Assembly (NCBI RefSeq): GCF_030818415.1
Contig: NZ_JAUTAE010000001.1
Span: 994,501 to 1,058,500, forward strand
Origin: Sphingomonas sp. SORGH_AS_0950
GTDB lineage: Bacteria; Pseudomonadota; Alphaproteobacteria; Sphingomonadales; Sphingomonadaceae
Reading direction: 5' to 3'
DNA: 64,000 bases
In this document: piece after piece, positions 9,142-18,075 of the stretch
Layout of the letters: each line of letters begins with the position of its first letter
How positions within the stretch are numbered: the stretch's first letter is position 1
Made by a program: the position numbers and the translations under genes
The notes under the pieces: model-generated
What the model saw: the letters and a program-made list of their open reading frames with translations, nothing else
The model's database searches: none
Told to the model about the DNA's origin: nothing

Positions 9142-11480
9142 TGCGCCCGTCGCGGCGCGGGGTCCTGCACGGGCTGACCGCCGGCGCGGTTTCGGGCTCG
9201 CTGGCGGGGCCGGTCGGTGCCCGTCCGGCGGCCGCGCCCGACCCGACTCACACCCTCTGGTATCGCCAGCCCGCCAAGGCCTGGACCGAGGCGCTGCCAA
9301 TCGGCAACGGGCGGCTGGGGGCGATGGTCTTTGGCGGCGTGGCGCGCGAGCGATTGCAGCTGAACGAGGATTCGCTGTGGAGCGGCGGCCCCTATGACCC
9401 GGTGAACCCCGCCGCCCGCACCGCCCTGCCCCAGGTCCGCCGCCTGATCGCGGCGGGGCAGTGGAAGGAGGCGCAGGCCCTGGCCGACAAGGCGCTGCTG
9501 GGCATTCCGCGCACCCAGATGCCCTATCAGCCGCTGGGCGACCTGACCCTCAGCTGGCCGGGGCTGAGCGATGCCGATGCGACCGGCTATCAGCGGCAAC
9601 TCGATCTCGACGCCGCGACCGCGACGACGCGCTTCTCGGTCGGCGGGGTGGAGCATCGGCGGACCGTCTTCGCCTCGCCGGTCGATCAGCTGCTGATGGT
9701 GCGGATCGAGGCGGATCGCCCCTTCGACCTCGACATCGCGCTGACCTCGCCGCAACCCGACGCAAAGGTCGAGGCGGCGGACATGCGGCTGACGCTGACC
9801 GGACGCAATGCCGATCATGCGGGGGTGAAGGCGGTGCTGCGCTTTGCCGCCCGGCTCCAGGCCCGGACCGTCGGCGGCCGGGTCACGGTGTCGGGCGACC
9901 GGCTGGCGGTGCGCGGCGCGCGCGCGGTGACGCTGCGGGTCGCGATGGCCACCAGCTATCGGCGGTTCGACGACCATAGCGGCGATCCGGTCGCGCTGAC
10001 CACCGCCACTCTCCGCAAGGCCGCCGCCCGCACCGACGATCGGATCGCCGCCGACGCGGTGGCCGAGCATCGCCGCCTCTATGCGCGCGTCCGCCTCGAC
10101 CTTGGCACCAGTCCGCAAGGCTCGCGCCCGACCGACGAACGGGTCCGCGCCGACCGCGCGGTGGATGACCCGGCGCTGGCGACCCTGTATTTCAACTATG
10201 GCCGCTATCTGCTGATCGCCTGTTCGCGCCCCGGCGGACAGGCGGCCAATCTGCAAGGGCTGTGGAACGAGAGCACGAACCCGCCCTGGGGTTCCAAATA
10301 CACGGTCAACATCAATACCGAGATGAACTACTGGCCCGCCCAGCCGACGGGGCTGGGCGAATGCGTCGCGCCGCTGGTCGCCATGATCCGTGACCTGGCC
10401 GTCACGGGCGAGCGGACCGCGCGCGATATGTATGGGGCGCGCGGCTGGGTCTGTCACCACAACACCGATCTGTGGCGCGCGACCGCCCCGATCGACGGCG
10501 CCCCCTGGGGCATGTGGCCGACCGGCGGCGCCTGGCTGTGCACCCATTTGTGGGAGCATTATGACTATGGCCGTGACCGGGCCTTCCTCGCCTCGGTCTA
10601 TCCGCTGATGCGCGGGGCGGCGCTGTTCTTCCTCGACACGCTCCAGACCGATGCCCGGACCGGGCGGCTCGTCACCAGCCCTTCGCTATCGCCCGAGAAC
10701 GAACATGCCCCCGGCGTCTCGATCTGCGCGGGGCCAGCGATGGACCAGCAGATCCTGCGCGACCTGTTCGATCAGGTGGCCCGCGCCGCCGCGATCCTGG
10801 ATACCGACGCCGCCTTCGCCCGGCAGGTTCGTGGGGCACGCGCCCGCCTCGCCCCCGATCGGATCGGGGGCGATGGCCAGTTGCAGGAATGGCAGGAGGA
10901 TTGGGACGGCCGTGCCCCCGATCCGCACCACCGCCACGTCTCGCACCTCTATGCCCTGTTCCCCAGCGACCAGATCACCCCCGACCGCACGCCCGCGCTG
11001 GCCAGCGCGGCCCGCCGGTCGCTGGAGATACGCGGCGACCAGTCGACCGGCTGGGCCACCGCCTGGCGCGCGAACCTCTGGGCGCGGCTGCACGATGGCG
11101 AGCATGCGCACCGGATCATCGCCTATCTGCTGGGGCCGCAGCGCACCTATCCCAATCTGTTCGACTCGCACCCGCCCTTTCAGATCGACGGCAATTTCGG
11201 CGGCGCGCGGGCGTTGGTCGAGATGCTGATGCAGAGCCGCGACGACGAGATCCTGCTGCTCCCCGCCCTCCCCCGCGCCTGGCACAGCGGATCGGTCGCC
11301 GGGCTGCGCGCCCGCGGTCGGACGCGGGTCGATCTGGTCTGGCGCGAGGGGCGGCTGGTTTCGGCGACACTGACCGGCGATCTGGCGGGCAGGCGGACCG
11401 TGCGGCTGGGCGAGCGCCGGGTCGCAGTGACGCTCACCCCCGGCCGCCCCGTGCGCCTTGACGGCGGCGATCTGGCCTGA
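9141..11480 (+). CDS. GH95 family alpha-L-fucosidase (or alpha-L-galactosidase)
   Basis: A 779-residue exported enzyme with a Tat-like N-terminus (PSRRGVLHGL). The GH95 hallmarks are present: WTEALPIGNGRLGAMVFGG and LNEDSLWSGGPYD at the start, NINTEMNYWPAQ for the substrate-polarising Asn pair, SPSLSPENEH for the acid Glu, and FQIDGNFGG near the C-terminus. The family removes alpha-1,2-linked L-fucose or L-galactose from plant side chains. The ATG at 9141 (TGATG overlap) is chosen over a GTG at 9138. Confidence 0.93.
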   Translation: MRPSRRGVLHGLTAGAVSGSLAGPVGARPAAAPDPTHTLWYRQPAKAWTEALPIGNGRLGAMVFGGVARERLQLNEDSLWSGGPYDPVNPAARTALPQVRRLIAAGQWKEAQALADKALLGIPRTQMPYQPLGDLTLSWPGLSDADATGYQRQLDLDAATATTRFSVGGVEHRRTVFASPVDQLLMVRIEADRPFDLDIALTSPQPDAKVEAADMRLTLTGRNADHAGVKAVLRFAARLQARTVGGRVTVSGDRLAVRGARAVTLRVAMATSYRRFDDHSGDPVALTTATLRKAAARTDDRIAADAVAEHRRLYARVRLDLGTSPQGSRPTDERVRADRAVDDPALATLYFNYGRYLLIACSRPGGQAANLQGLWNESTNPPWGSKYTVNINTEMNYWPAQPTGLGECVAPLVAMIRDLAVTGERTARDMYGARGWVCHHNTDLWRATAPIDGAPWGMWPTGGAWLCTHLWEHYDYGRDRAFLASVYPLMRGAALFFLDTLQTDARTGRLVTSPSLSPENEHAPGVSICAGPAMDQQILRDLFDQVARAAAILDTDAAFARQVRGARARLAPDRIGGDGQLQEWQEDWDGRAPDPHHRHVSHLYALFPSDQITPDRTPALASAARRSLEIRGDQSTGWATAWRANLWARLHDGEHAHRIIAYLLGPQRTYPNLFDSHPPFQIDGNFGGARALVEMLMQSRDDEILLLPALPRAWHSGSVAGLRARGRTRVDLVWREGRLVSATLTGDLAGRRTVRLGERRVAVTLTPGRPVRLDGGDLA

Positions 11481-11587
11481 CCGTCTTTCGGCGGCACAAA
11501 TTCCCCGCCTTTTCAATCGCAAGGCGGTGGACAGCGGCGATTTACTCGGACAAGATAAGGCCAAGATCGAATATGGGGAGGATGGCC

Positions 11588-13510
11588 ATGCGGCCTGTCA
11601 TGAGAGCGGCGCTGGGGAATGCTGTCGCCCTGATCGCGCTGGCGATATCCGGCGGTCCGGCCAGCGCACAGGCCGGGGTCGATCCGCTCGCCCCGACCGG
11701 CCGCTGGAGCGCCAATCAGGACGGGCAGGCCGCGCTGCCGCCGATGGGCTGGAACAGCTGGAACGCCTTCAACAGCGATGTCGACGAAGAGAAGGTCATG
11801 GCCTCGGCCCGGCTGATCCGGGAAAAGGGGCTGGCGGAGGCGGGCTATCGCTATATCAACATCGATGACGGCTGGTGGCTGCGTCGTCGCCAGCCCGATG
11901 GACGCATGGTCATCCGCGCGGACAAATTTCCTTCCGCCGCCGCCGGCCCCGACCAGCAGACCAGCTTTCGCCCGCTGACCGACCGGCTGCATGCCATGGG
12001 GTTCAAGGCGGGCATCTATTCCGACATCGGCCGCAACAGCTGCGGTCAGGTCTATACGCCCAGCTTCGCCAACCAGCCCGAGGGCACGGTGGCCGAGCGC
12101 GAGGTCGGGCTGTACGGCCATATCGACCAGGACATCGCGCTGTATTTCCGCGAATGGGGGTTCGATTACATCAAGGTCGACGGCTGCGGCATCCGCGGGC
12201 TGGGCAAGGATTCCGAGCATGTGCGCAAGGGCGATTATCGCGAGCTGACGCCGCTGATCGACATGAACTCGCTGGCGCGCACCGACATTCCGGCGGTCCG
12301 GGCGCTCTATGACCAAGTCGCCGCCGCGCTGCGCCGCGAGAATCCGGACGGCGACTATATCTTCTCGCTCTGCCTGTGGGGATCGTCCGACGTCCGAAGC
12401 TGGGGCAAGCAGATCGGCAATGTCTCGCGCACCAGCGACGACATCACCGCGCACTGGTCGCGGATGCTCACCAATTTCGATACCAGCGCCAGCCGCGCGC
12501 TCTATGCGCATCCGCATGGCTGGAACGACCCCGACATGCTGTTCGTCGGATCGGGCGATTTCGATGCGAACCACATGACCGAGGCGCGGTCGCATTTCGC
12601 GCTCTGGGCGATGATGAATGCGCCGCTGCTGATCGGGTTCGATCTGCGCAAGGCCAATGCCGAGCAGATCGCGCTGCTGGGCAACCGGGCGATCATCGCG
12701 CTCAACCAAGACCCGGCCGGGCATCAGGCGGTGCCCGCCTATCTGTCCGACGATGTCCAGATCTTCGTGAAGAGCCTGGCCAATGGCGACAAGGCGGTGG
12801 CGATCCTCAACCGGACCGCCAGCCCGGTCCAGCCCGTCCTGACCGCCGACCATCTGAAGCTGCGCGGCGACCGCCCGGTCGCGATGACCGATTTGTGGAC
12901 GGGTCAGAAGAGCAGCTTTTCGGGTGAGACCAAGCTGACCGTCGCGCCGCACCAGACGCTGATCTACCGCGTCACGGGCGTGCACCGGCTGGCGAAGGGT
13001 CATTACCTTTCCGAAGCCCCCGGCGACGTGAACCCCGCCGAGGACGGCATCCGCACGCCCGAGGGCGATCCCACCATCCATCACGAGCTCAGCCCCTGGG
13101 GCGGCAGCAAGGGGCCGGGCGACTATCCGCAATATGCGGGCTGGGGCGGCGCGCAGGCGGACCGCACCCCCTTTGGCCGCCCCCTGCGGCTGGCGGGCAA
13201 GGGGTATGACACTGGGCTGGGCGTACTGGCCAATTCGCGGCTGGAGGTGCGCAATCGCGGGCAGGCGCGCTTTGCCGCGACGGTGGGCATCGACGACTCC
13301 GCTACCGCGCGCGGGCGAAGCGTCGTGTTCGAGGTTTACGGCGACGGACGCCTGCTCGCCCGGTCGCGGCCGATGGCGCTGAACCAGGCCCCCGCCCCGA
13401 TCGAGGCCGATGTGCGGGGCCGCTCGCTGATCGAACTGGTCGCCCGCGCCGATAGCGCTCCCGGGGCGGCCCTGCCGGTCGTCTGGGGCGAGGCGCGGCT
13501 GATCGACTGA
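11588..13510 (+). CDS. GH27 alpha-galactosidase with C-terminal NPCBM domain
   Basis: A 640-residue secreted enzyme (signal ending PASAQ). The GH27 barrel opens with PPMGWNSWNAF; the nucleophile is Asp198 in YIKVDGCG and the acid/base Asp is in SRTSDDI near 284. A C-terminal NPCBM-like domain (about 505-640) has YAGWGGAQADR and GLGVLANSRLEV. It would remove terminal alpha-galactose, or beta-L-arabinopyranose as some GH27 enzymes do. The ATG at 11588 is chosen because GGGGAGG is 6 bases upstream; earlier ATGs at 11573 and 11582 overlap or touch that site. The 107-bp gap before it has a small hairpin but no clear promoter. Confidence 0.92.
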   Translation: MRPVMRAALGNAVALIALAISGGPASAQAGVDPLAPTGRWSANQDGQAALPPMGWNSWNAFNSDVDEEKVMASARLIREKGLAEAGYRYINIDDGWWLRRRQPDGRMVIRADKFPSAAAGPDQQTSFRPLTDRLHAMGFKAGIYSDIGRNSCGQVYTPSFANQPEGTVAEREVGLYGHIDQDIALYFREWGFDYIKVDGCGIRGLGKDSEHVRKGDYRELTPLIDMNSLARTDIPAVRALYDQVAAALRRENPDGDYIFSLCLWGSSDVRSWGKQIGNVSRTSDDITAHWSRMLTNFDTSASRALYAHPHGWNDPDMLFVGSGDFDANHMTEARSHFALWAMMNAPLLIGFDLRKANAEQIALLGNRAIIALNQDPAGHQAVPAYLSDDVQIFVKSLANGDKAVAILNRTASPVQPVLTADHLKLRGDRPVAMTDLWTGQKSSFSGETKLTVAPHQTLIYRVTGVHRLAKGHYLSEAPGDVNPAEDGIRTPEGDPTIHHELSPWGGSKGPGDYPQYAGWGGAQADRTPFGRPLRLAGKGYDTGLGVLANSRLEVRNRGQARFAATVGIDDSATARGRSVVFEVYGDGRLLARSRPMALNQAPAPIEADVRGRSLIELVARADSAPGAALPVVWGEARLID

Positions 13511-13592
13511 TCCATTTCGACAGGGGCGATCATGGCCTTGCCGGATCGGTTGGGCCATGCGACTGTCCCGCGCAAAGACCAAGGAGAGGGTG

Positions 13593-14726
13593 ATGGAACC
13601 CAATGGAAAGGGGCCGATGCTGACCCGTCGTCAGCAGCTGGCCGGTATCGCGGGCGGCCTGGTTATGGGAGCGCTCCCTTCGCGTCTCGACGCAGCCGGT
13701 GACGAACCGTTGAAGGACCTGGCCGCGCAAAAGGGCGTCCTGTTCGGCACCGCGATCAGCGCGGGGCGATCCTCGCCGATGGCCGATCCCGGCTATGGCG
13801 CGCTGGTGGCCCGCGAATGCGCGGTCGTCGTGCCCGAGAACGAGATGAAGGTCTATGTCCTCGGCAACGATCCGCAGGCGCTGAACTTCGGTCCCGCCGA
13901 CCGGATCGCGACGTTCGCGCAGGACCATCGCATGAAGCTGCGCGGCCACACGCTGCTGTGGAATTACGGCAAATATATCTCGCCCGCGCTTGCCCAGATG
14001 GTCGAGGCGACCGGGGCCGAGAAATGGCTGCGCGCCTATATCGCGAAGGTCGCGGGGCATTTCGGCGACCGCATCTATTCCTGGGACGTGATCAACGAGA
14101 CGATCGATCCCAAGACGGGCGAGGTCCGCGGCACGGTGTTCGACAAGGCGCTGGGCTTCGACGTGTTCAAGATCGCCTATGAAACCGCGCGCGAGCATGC
14201 CCCCCATGCCCAGCGCGTCTATAACGACTATATGTCCTGGGAGGTCGGCAACGAGACCCACCGCGCCGGCGTGCTCCGCCTGCTCGCGCGGTTCCGCAAG
14301 GAGAATGTCCCTGTCGACGCGCTCGGCATCCAGAGCCATCTCGGCAATGACGGCAGCCATTCGCGCGTCCAGCGCGCCGAATGGAAGCGGTTCCTGGATG
14401 AAGTCGTCGCCATGGGCTATCGCCTGCTGATCACCGAGTTCGACATCAACGACCGCGAAATGCCGCGCGACGTGGCCCGGCGCGATGCGCAGACCGCCGC
14501 CGTCGCCAAAAGCTATCTCGACCAGATGCTGGCCTATCCGCAGCTCGACCAGCTGCTGTGCTGGGGATTGTGGGACAAGCATAGCTGGCTGAACGGCTTC
14601 GCGCCGCGCGCCGACGGCCTGCCCCAGCGGCCCCTGCCCTATGACGATGAACTGAAGCCCAAGCCGATGCGCGCCGCCATCGCCGACGCGCTGCGCGCCG
14701 CCCCCGTTCGAAAGGGAATCGCATGA
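13593..14726 (+). CDS. GH10 endo-1,4-beta-xylanase
   Basis: A 377-residue exported enzyme that cuts the xylan backbone. The acid/base is Glu169 in SWDVINETID and the nucleophile Glu282 in LLITEFDIND; GHTLLWN is another GH10 signature. The N-terminus has a twin-arginine segment (LTRRQQLAGIAGG) before a hydrophobic stretch, so Tat export is likely. AAGGAGAGG precedes the ATG at 13593; a start at 13557 would add 12 unsupported residues. Coupled to the next gene by ATGA. Confidence 0.96.
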   Translation: MEPNGKGPMLTRRQQLAGIAGGLVMGALPSRLDAAGDEPLKDLAAQKGVLFGTAISAGRSSPMADPGYGALVARECAVVVPENEMKVYVLGNDPQALNFGPADRIATFAQDHRMKLRGHTLLWNYGKYISPALAQMVEATGAEKWLRAYIAKVAGHFGDRIYSWDVINETIDPKTGEVRGTVFDKALGFDVFKIAYETAREHAPHAQRVYNDYMSWEVGNETHRAGVLRLLARFRKENVPVDALGIQSHLGNDGSHSRVQRAEWKRFLDEVVAMGYRLLITEFDINDREMPRDVARRDAQTAAVAKSYLDQMLAYPQLDQLLCWGLWDKHSWLNGFAPRADGLPQRPLPYDDELKPKPMRAAIADALRAAPVRKGIA

Positions 14727-16390
14727 TCCGCCGCAGCCTGACCGCGCTCGCCCTGGCGCTGGCCGCCGCCGGTGGCGCCGCCGCGCAGACCGCCAGCTTC
14801 GATCGCTTCACCTATCAGGGCCGCTCGCTCGAACAGGTGAAGCCGAAGGCGGGCGAGTATCTCAACCCGATCGTCGCGGGCTATTATCCCGATCCGTCGG
14901 TGACGCGGGTGGGCAAGGACTATTACCTCGTCAATTCGTCCTTCGCGCATTTCCCCGGACTGCCGATCTTCCATTCGACCGACCTCGTCCACTGGACCCA
15001 GATCGGCAATGCGATCGACCGGCCGGGCCAGCTCGACTTTTCGGGCCGTGCCATATCGGAGGCGGTGTTCGCGCCCGACATCAGCTATCACGACGGCACC
15101 TTCTATATCGTCAACACCTGCGTCCAGTGTCGGGGCAATTTCGTCATCACCGCGAAGAACCCCGCCGGGCCCTGGTCCGACCCGATCTGGCTGCCCTTCG
15201 AGGGGATCGACCCCTCACTCTACTGGGAGGGCGACCGCGCCTATATCGTCAACAATCGCGCCCCCGCCGAGCCGCCGCGCTATGACGGCCACCGTGCCAT
15301 CTGGATCCAGGAATATGACTGGCGCGCAGGGAAAATGGTCGGCGAGAGCACGCAACTGATCAACGGCGGCGTCGACCTGTCGAAGAAGCCCGTCTGGATC
15401 GAGGGGCCGCATATCTTCAAAAAGGACGGCTGGTATTATCTGACCGCCGCCGAGGGCGGGACCAGCGTCAACCATTCGCAGGTCGTTCTCCGCTCGAAGC
15501 AATTGCGCGGCCCCTATGTCCCGTTCGCGGGCAATCCGATCCTGACCCAGCGCGATCTCGACCCCGCCCGCCCGCATCCGATCAGCGCGGCGGGCCATGC
15601 CGAGCTGATCCAGACTCAGAATGGCGACTGGTGGGCGACCTTCCTGGCGACGCGCCCCTATGCCGAGGATTATTACAATATCGGGCGCGAGACCTTCCTC
15701 CTGCCGGTGACGTGGCGCGACGGCTGGCCGATCATCCTGGACAAGGGCAAGACGGTGCCCTGGACGCAAAAACGGCCCCCGCTGCCCGCCAGCCCGGCAC
15801 CCACGCTGCCGACCAGCGGCGACTTCGGCTATACCGACGAGTTCGAAGGCCAGCGTCTGGCGATGCAGTGGATCGGCATCCGCACGCCCCGAACGCCCTT
15901 CTACAGCGTGGCGAATGGCCGCCTGTCGCTGAACGGCGGCGCGGCGTTGGGCGATCGGAACGGCGTGCCCGCCTTTGTCGGGCGGCGGCAGCAGCATGTC
16001 ATCGCGGACGTCTCGACCACGCTGACCTTCACCCCCAGCGCGAACGGCGCGCGGGCCGGGCTGGCGGCGATCCAGAACGACTATGCCTATCTGTTCTTCG
16101 GGCTGACCCGGATCGACGTACAGCCCCGGATCGCGCTCTATGCGCGGGAGGGCCGGAACACCCGCGACGAGACCGCGCCGGAAACGCTGATCGCCTCCGC
16201 GCCCTTCGCCGCCAAGGGGCCGGTCACGCTGACCATCCATGCCAGGGGCGGGACGATGAGCTTCGACTATCAGGCGGACGGGCGGACGGCGACGCTCAAG
16301 TCCGACCTGGATGTCCGCTTCCTCAGCACCGCCAAAGCGGGCGGGTTCGTCGGCACGGTGATCGGCCCCTATGCGTATAGCCCGCAATGA
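14723..16390 (+). CDS. GH43 beta-xylosidase, two-domain type
   Basis: A 555-residue protein with a signal peptide (LALALAAAGGAAAQ). The propeller shows the GH43 triad: Asp in GYYPDPSVTR, Asp in FEGIDPSLYW and Glu in PVWIEGPHIF. From about residue 370 a second, beta-sandwich domain follows (begins DEFEGQRLAMQWIG), as in xylosidase-type GH43 enzymes. It likely releases xylose or arabinose from xylo-oligosaccharides in the periplasm. It overlaps the xylanase stop (ATGA) and the next start (ATGA). Confidence 0.94.
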   Translation: MIRRSLTALALALAAAGGAAAQTASFDRFTYQGRSLEQVKPKAGEYLNPIVAGYYPDPSVTRVGKDYYLVNSSFAHFPGLPIFHSTDLVHWTQIGNAIDRPGQLDFSGRAISEAVFAPDISYHDGTFYIVNTCVQCRGNFVITAKNPAGPWSDPIWLPFEGIDPSLYWEGDRAYIVNNRAPAEPPRYDGHRAIWIQEYDWRAGKMVGESTQLINGGVDLSKKPVWIEGPHIFKKDGWYYLTAAEGGTSVNHSQVVLRSKQLRGPYVPFAGNPILTQRDLDPARPHPISAAGHAELIQTQNGDWWATFLATRPYAEDYYNIGRETFLLPVTWRDGWPIILDKGKTVPWTQKRPPLPASPAPTLPTSGDFGYTDEFEGQRLAMQWIGIRTPRTPFYSVANGRLSLNGGAALGDRNGVPAFVGRRQQHVIADVSTTLTFTPSANGARAGLAAIQNDYAYLFFGLTRIDVQPRIALYAREGRNTRDETAPETLIASAPFAAKGPVTLTIHARGGTMSFDYQADGRTATLKSDLDVRFLSTAKAGGFVGTVIGPYAYSPQ

Positions 16391-17955
16391 CGGCGCGGCG
16401 GCTTTTCTCGCTCGCGCTCGGCGCGACACTGGCGGGGGTGTCCGCCATGGCAGGCGGGCAGGTCTGGCAATCGGATCGCGGTGACGGCACCTATGCCAAC
16501 CCGCCGCTTTATGCCGATTATCCCGATCCCGACATCATCCGGGTCGGGCGCGATTTCTATTTCATCACCACCACCTTCGCGAACGTCCCCGGCCTGACGA
16601 TCATGACCTCGCGCGATCTGGTGAACTGGCGCTTCGTCGGCCATGTCATCGACCGGCTGGAGGGCTTGCCCGCCTATGAGCTGAAGGATGGCGGCGCCTA
16701 TCGCAAAGGCATTTTCGCGCCCAGCCTGCGCTACCGCGACGGCGTCTTCTACATCGCGGTGACGCCGGTGGGCGAGAAGACGCGCATTTATCGTTCGCGC
16801 GACATTCGCGGCCCCTGGGCGATGAACCGGATCGGCGAGGAAGCCTTTGATCCGGGGCTGTTCTTCGACACCGATGGCAGCGCCTATATCATGACATCGG
16901 TGGGGTCGGACGGCACGACCACGCTCCTTAGCCTGGACCGCGACCTGCGCCGCGTCACCGACAAGCGCGTCGTCTATTTCAACAAGGGGGCCGAGGGGTC
17001 GAAGATCGTCAAGCGCGGCGATTTCTACTATATGTTCAACGCGATACCCCGTCGGCTGGGCATGACGGTATCCCGCGCCAAAAGCCTGTTCGGCCCCTGG
17101 GAAACGCGCGACCAGATCGACGACAAGACCGGCGGCCACCAGGGTGCGATCGTCGACCTGCCCGATGGTCGCGACTATGGCTTCGTCATGGTCGACGCGG
17201 GCGCAATCGGGCGGATGACCAATATCAGCCCGGTCTTCTGGCGCGACGGCTGGCCCGTCTGGGGCACGCCCGACGCGCCCGGCCGCGTTCCCGCCACCGC
17301 GACCAAGCCGATCATGGGCCAGCCGATCCGCCAGCTCCCCGCCTCGGACGATTTTGCGGACCGCACGCTCGGCCTGCAATGGCAGTGGAACCACAACCCC
17401 CTGCCCGACCGCTGGTCGCTGACCGAACGGCCCGGCTTCCTGCGGCTGCGCGCCACCCAGGCCCCGGCGCTCTGGAGCGCGCGCAACACCCTGCTGCAAA
17501 AGGGGCAGGGGCCGTTCGGACGCGGGGTCGTGGCGATCGACACCTCACACATCGTCGCGGGCGACCAGTGCGGCTTTGGCACTTTCGGCAAATATAGCGG
17601 CCATATCGCGGTCGGGCGCGGGGCCGATGGGCGGCTGACCCTGACCATGCGGGTGATCGAGGATGTCGCCGCCGACAAGGGCACGACGCAAAAGACCGAT
17701 GTCCGCGTCGACGCCCGGCCGGTCGCGGGGCAAAGGCTGTTCCTGCGCACCGACATGGATTTCCGCAGCGATCGGGCGAGCCTGGCCTATAGTCTGGACG
17801 GGCGCGATTGGCAGGGGCTGGGCGGGGACTTCCCGCTGGCGTTCGACTGGCGGACCGGCACCTTCCAGGGGCAGCAATTCGCGCTGTTCTGCTACAATCC
17901 GGGGGCCAAGGGCGGGTGGATGGACGTGGACCGCTTTACCCTGTCGGGGCGGTAG
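16387..17955 (+). CDS. GH43 beta-xylosidase/arabinofuranosidase, two-domain type
   Basis: A 522-residue protein with an N-terminal signal (LFSLALGATLAGVSAMAGG). Triad: Asp in ADYPDPDIIR, Asp in EEAFDPGLFFD and Glu in GAEGSKIVKRGD. The C-terminal beta-sandwich (from about 315) ends with LFCYNPGAKGGWMDVDRF, typical of xylan-active GH43 enzymes. It is the second of two adjacent GH43 genes and differs clearly from its neighbour, so they are likely to have different linkage preferences. Last gene of the plus-strand operon; a REP-like hairpin follows. Confidence 0.93.
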   Translation: MTARRLFSLALGATLAGVSAMAGGQVWQSDRGDGTYANPPLYADYPDPDIIRVGRDFYFITTTFANVPGLTIMTSRDLVNWRFVGHVIDRLEGLPAYELKDGGAYRKGIFAPSLRYRDGVFYIAVTPVGEKTRIYRSRDIRGPWAMNRIGEEAFDPGLFFDTDGSAYIMTSVGSDGTTTLLSLDRDLRRVTDKRVVYFNKGAEGSKIVKRGDFYYMFNAIPRRLGMTVSRAKSLFGPWETRDQIDDKTGGHQGAIVDLPDGRDYGFVMVDAGAIGRMTNISPVFWRDGWPVWGTPDAPGRVPATATKPIMGQPIRQLPASDDFADRTLGLQWQWNHNPLPDRWSLTERPGFLRLRATQAPALWSARNTLLQKGQGPFGRGVVAIDTSHIVAGDQCGFGTFGKYSGHIAVGRGADGRLTLTMRVIEDVAADKGTTQKTDVRVDARPVAGQRLFLRTDMDFRSDRASLAYSLDGRDWQGLGGDFPLAFDWRTGTFQGQQFALFCYNPGAKGGWMDVDRFTLSGR

Positions 17956-17972
17956 GTCGAAAGCAAATCCCT

Positions 17973-18061
17973 TGGCCTTCGACTTCGCTCAGGCTGAACG
18001 GCTGTGGGAATGGGCGATCTGGATACATCGCGCCGTTCAGCCTGAGCGCAGTCGTAGGCCA
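17973..18061. repeat. REP-like intergenic palindrome, copy 2
   Basis: The arms at 17973-18001 and 18033-18061 match those at 3694-3780, with two arm mismatches and an unrelated 31-base loop. It lies between convergent transcripts (GH43 and the halogenase) and could act as a transcript end. Confidence 0.85.
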
Positions 18062-18075
18062 CGCCCCCTCCCCCG

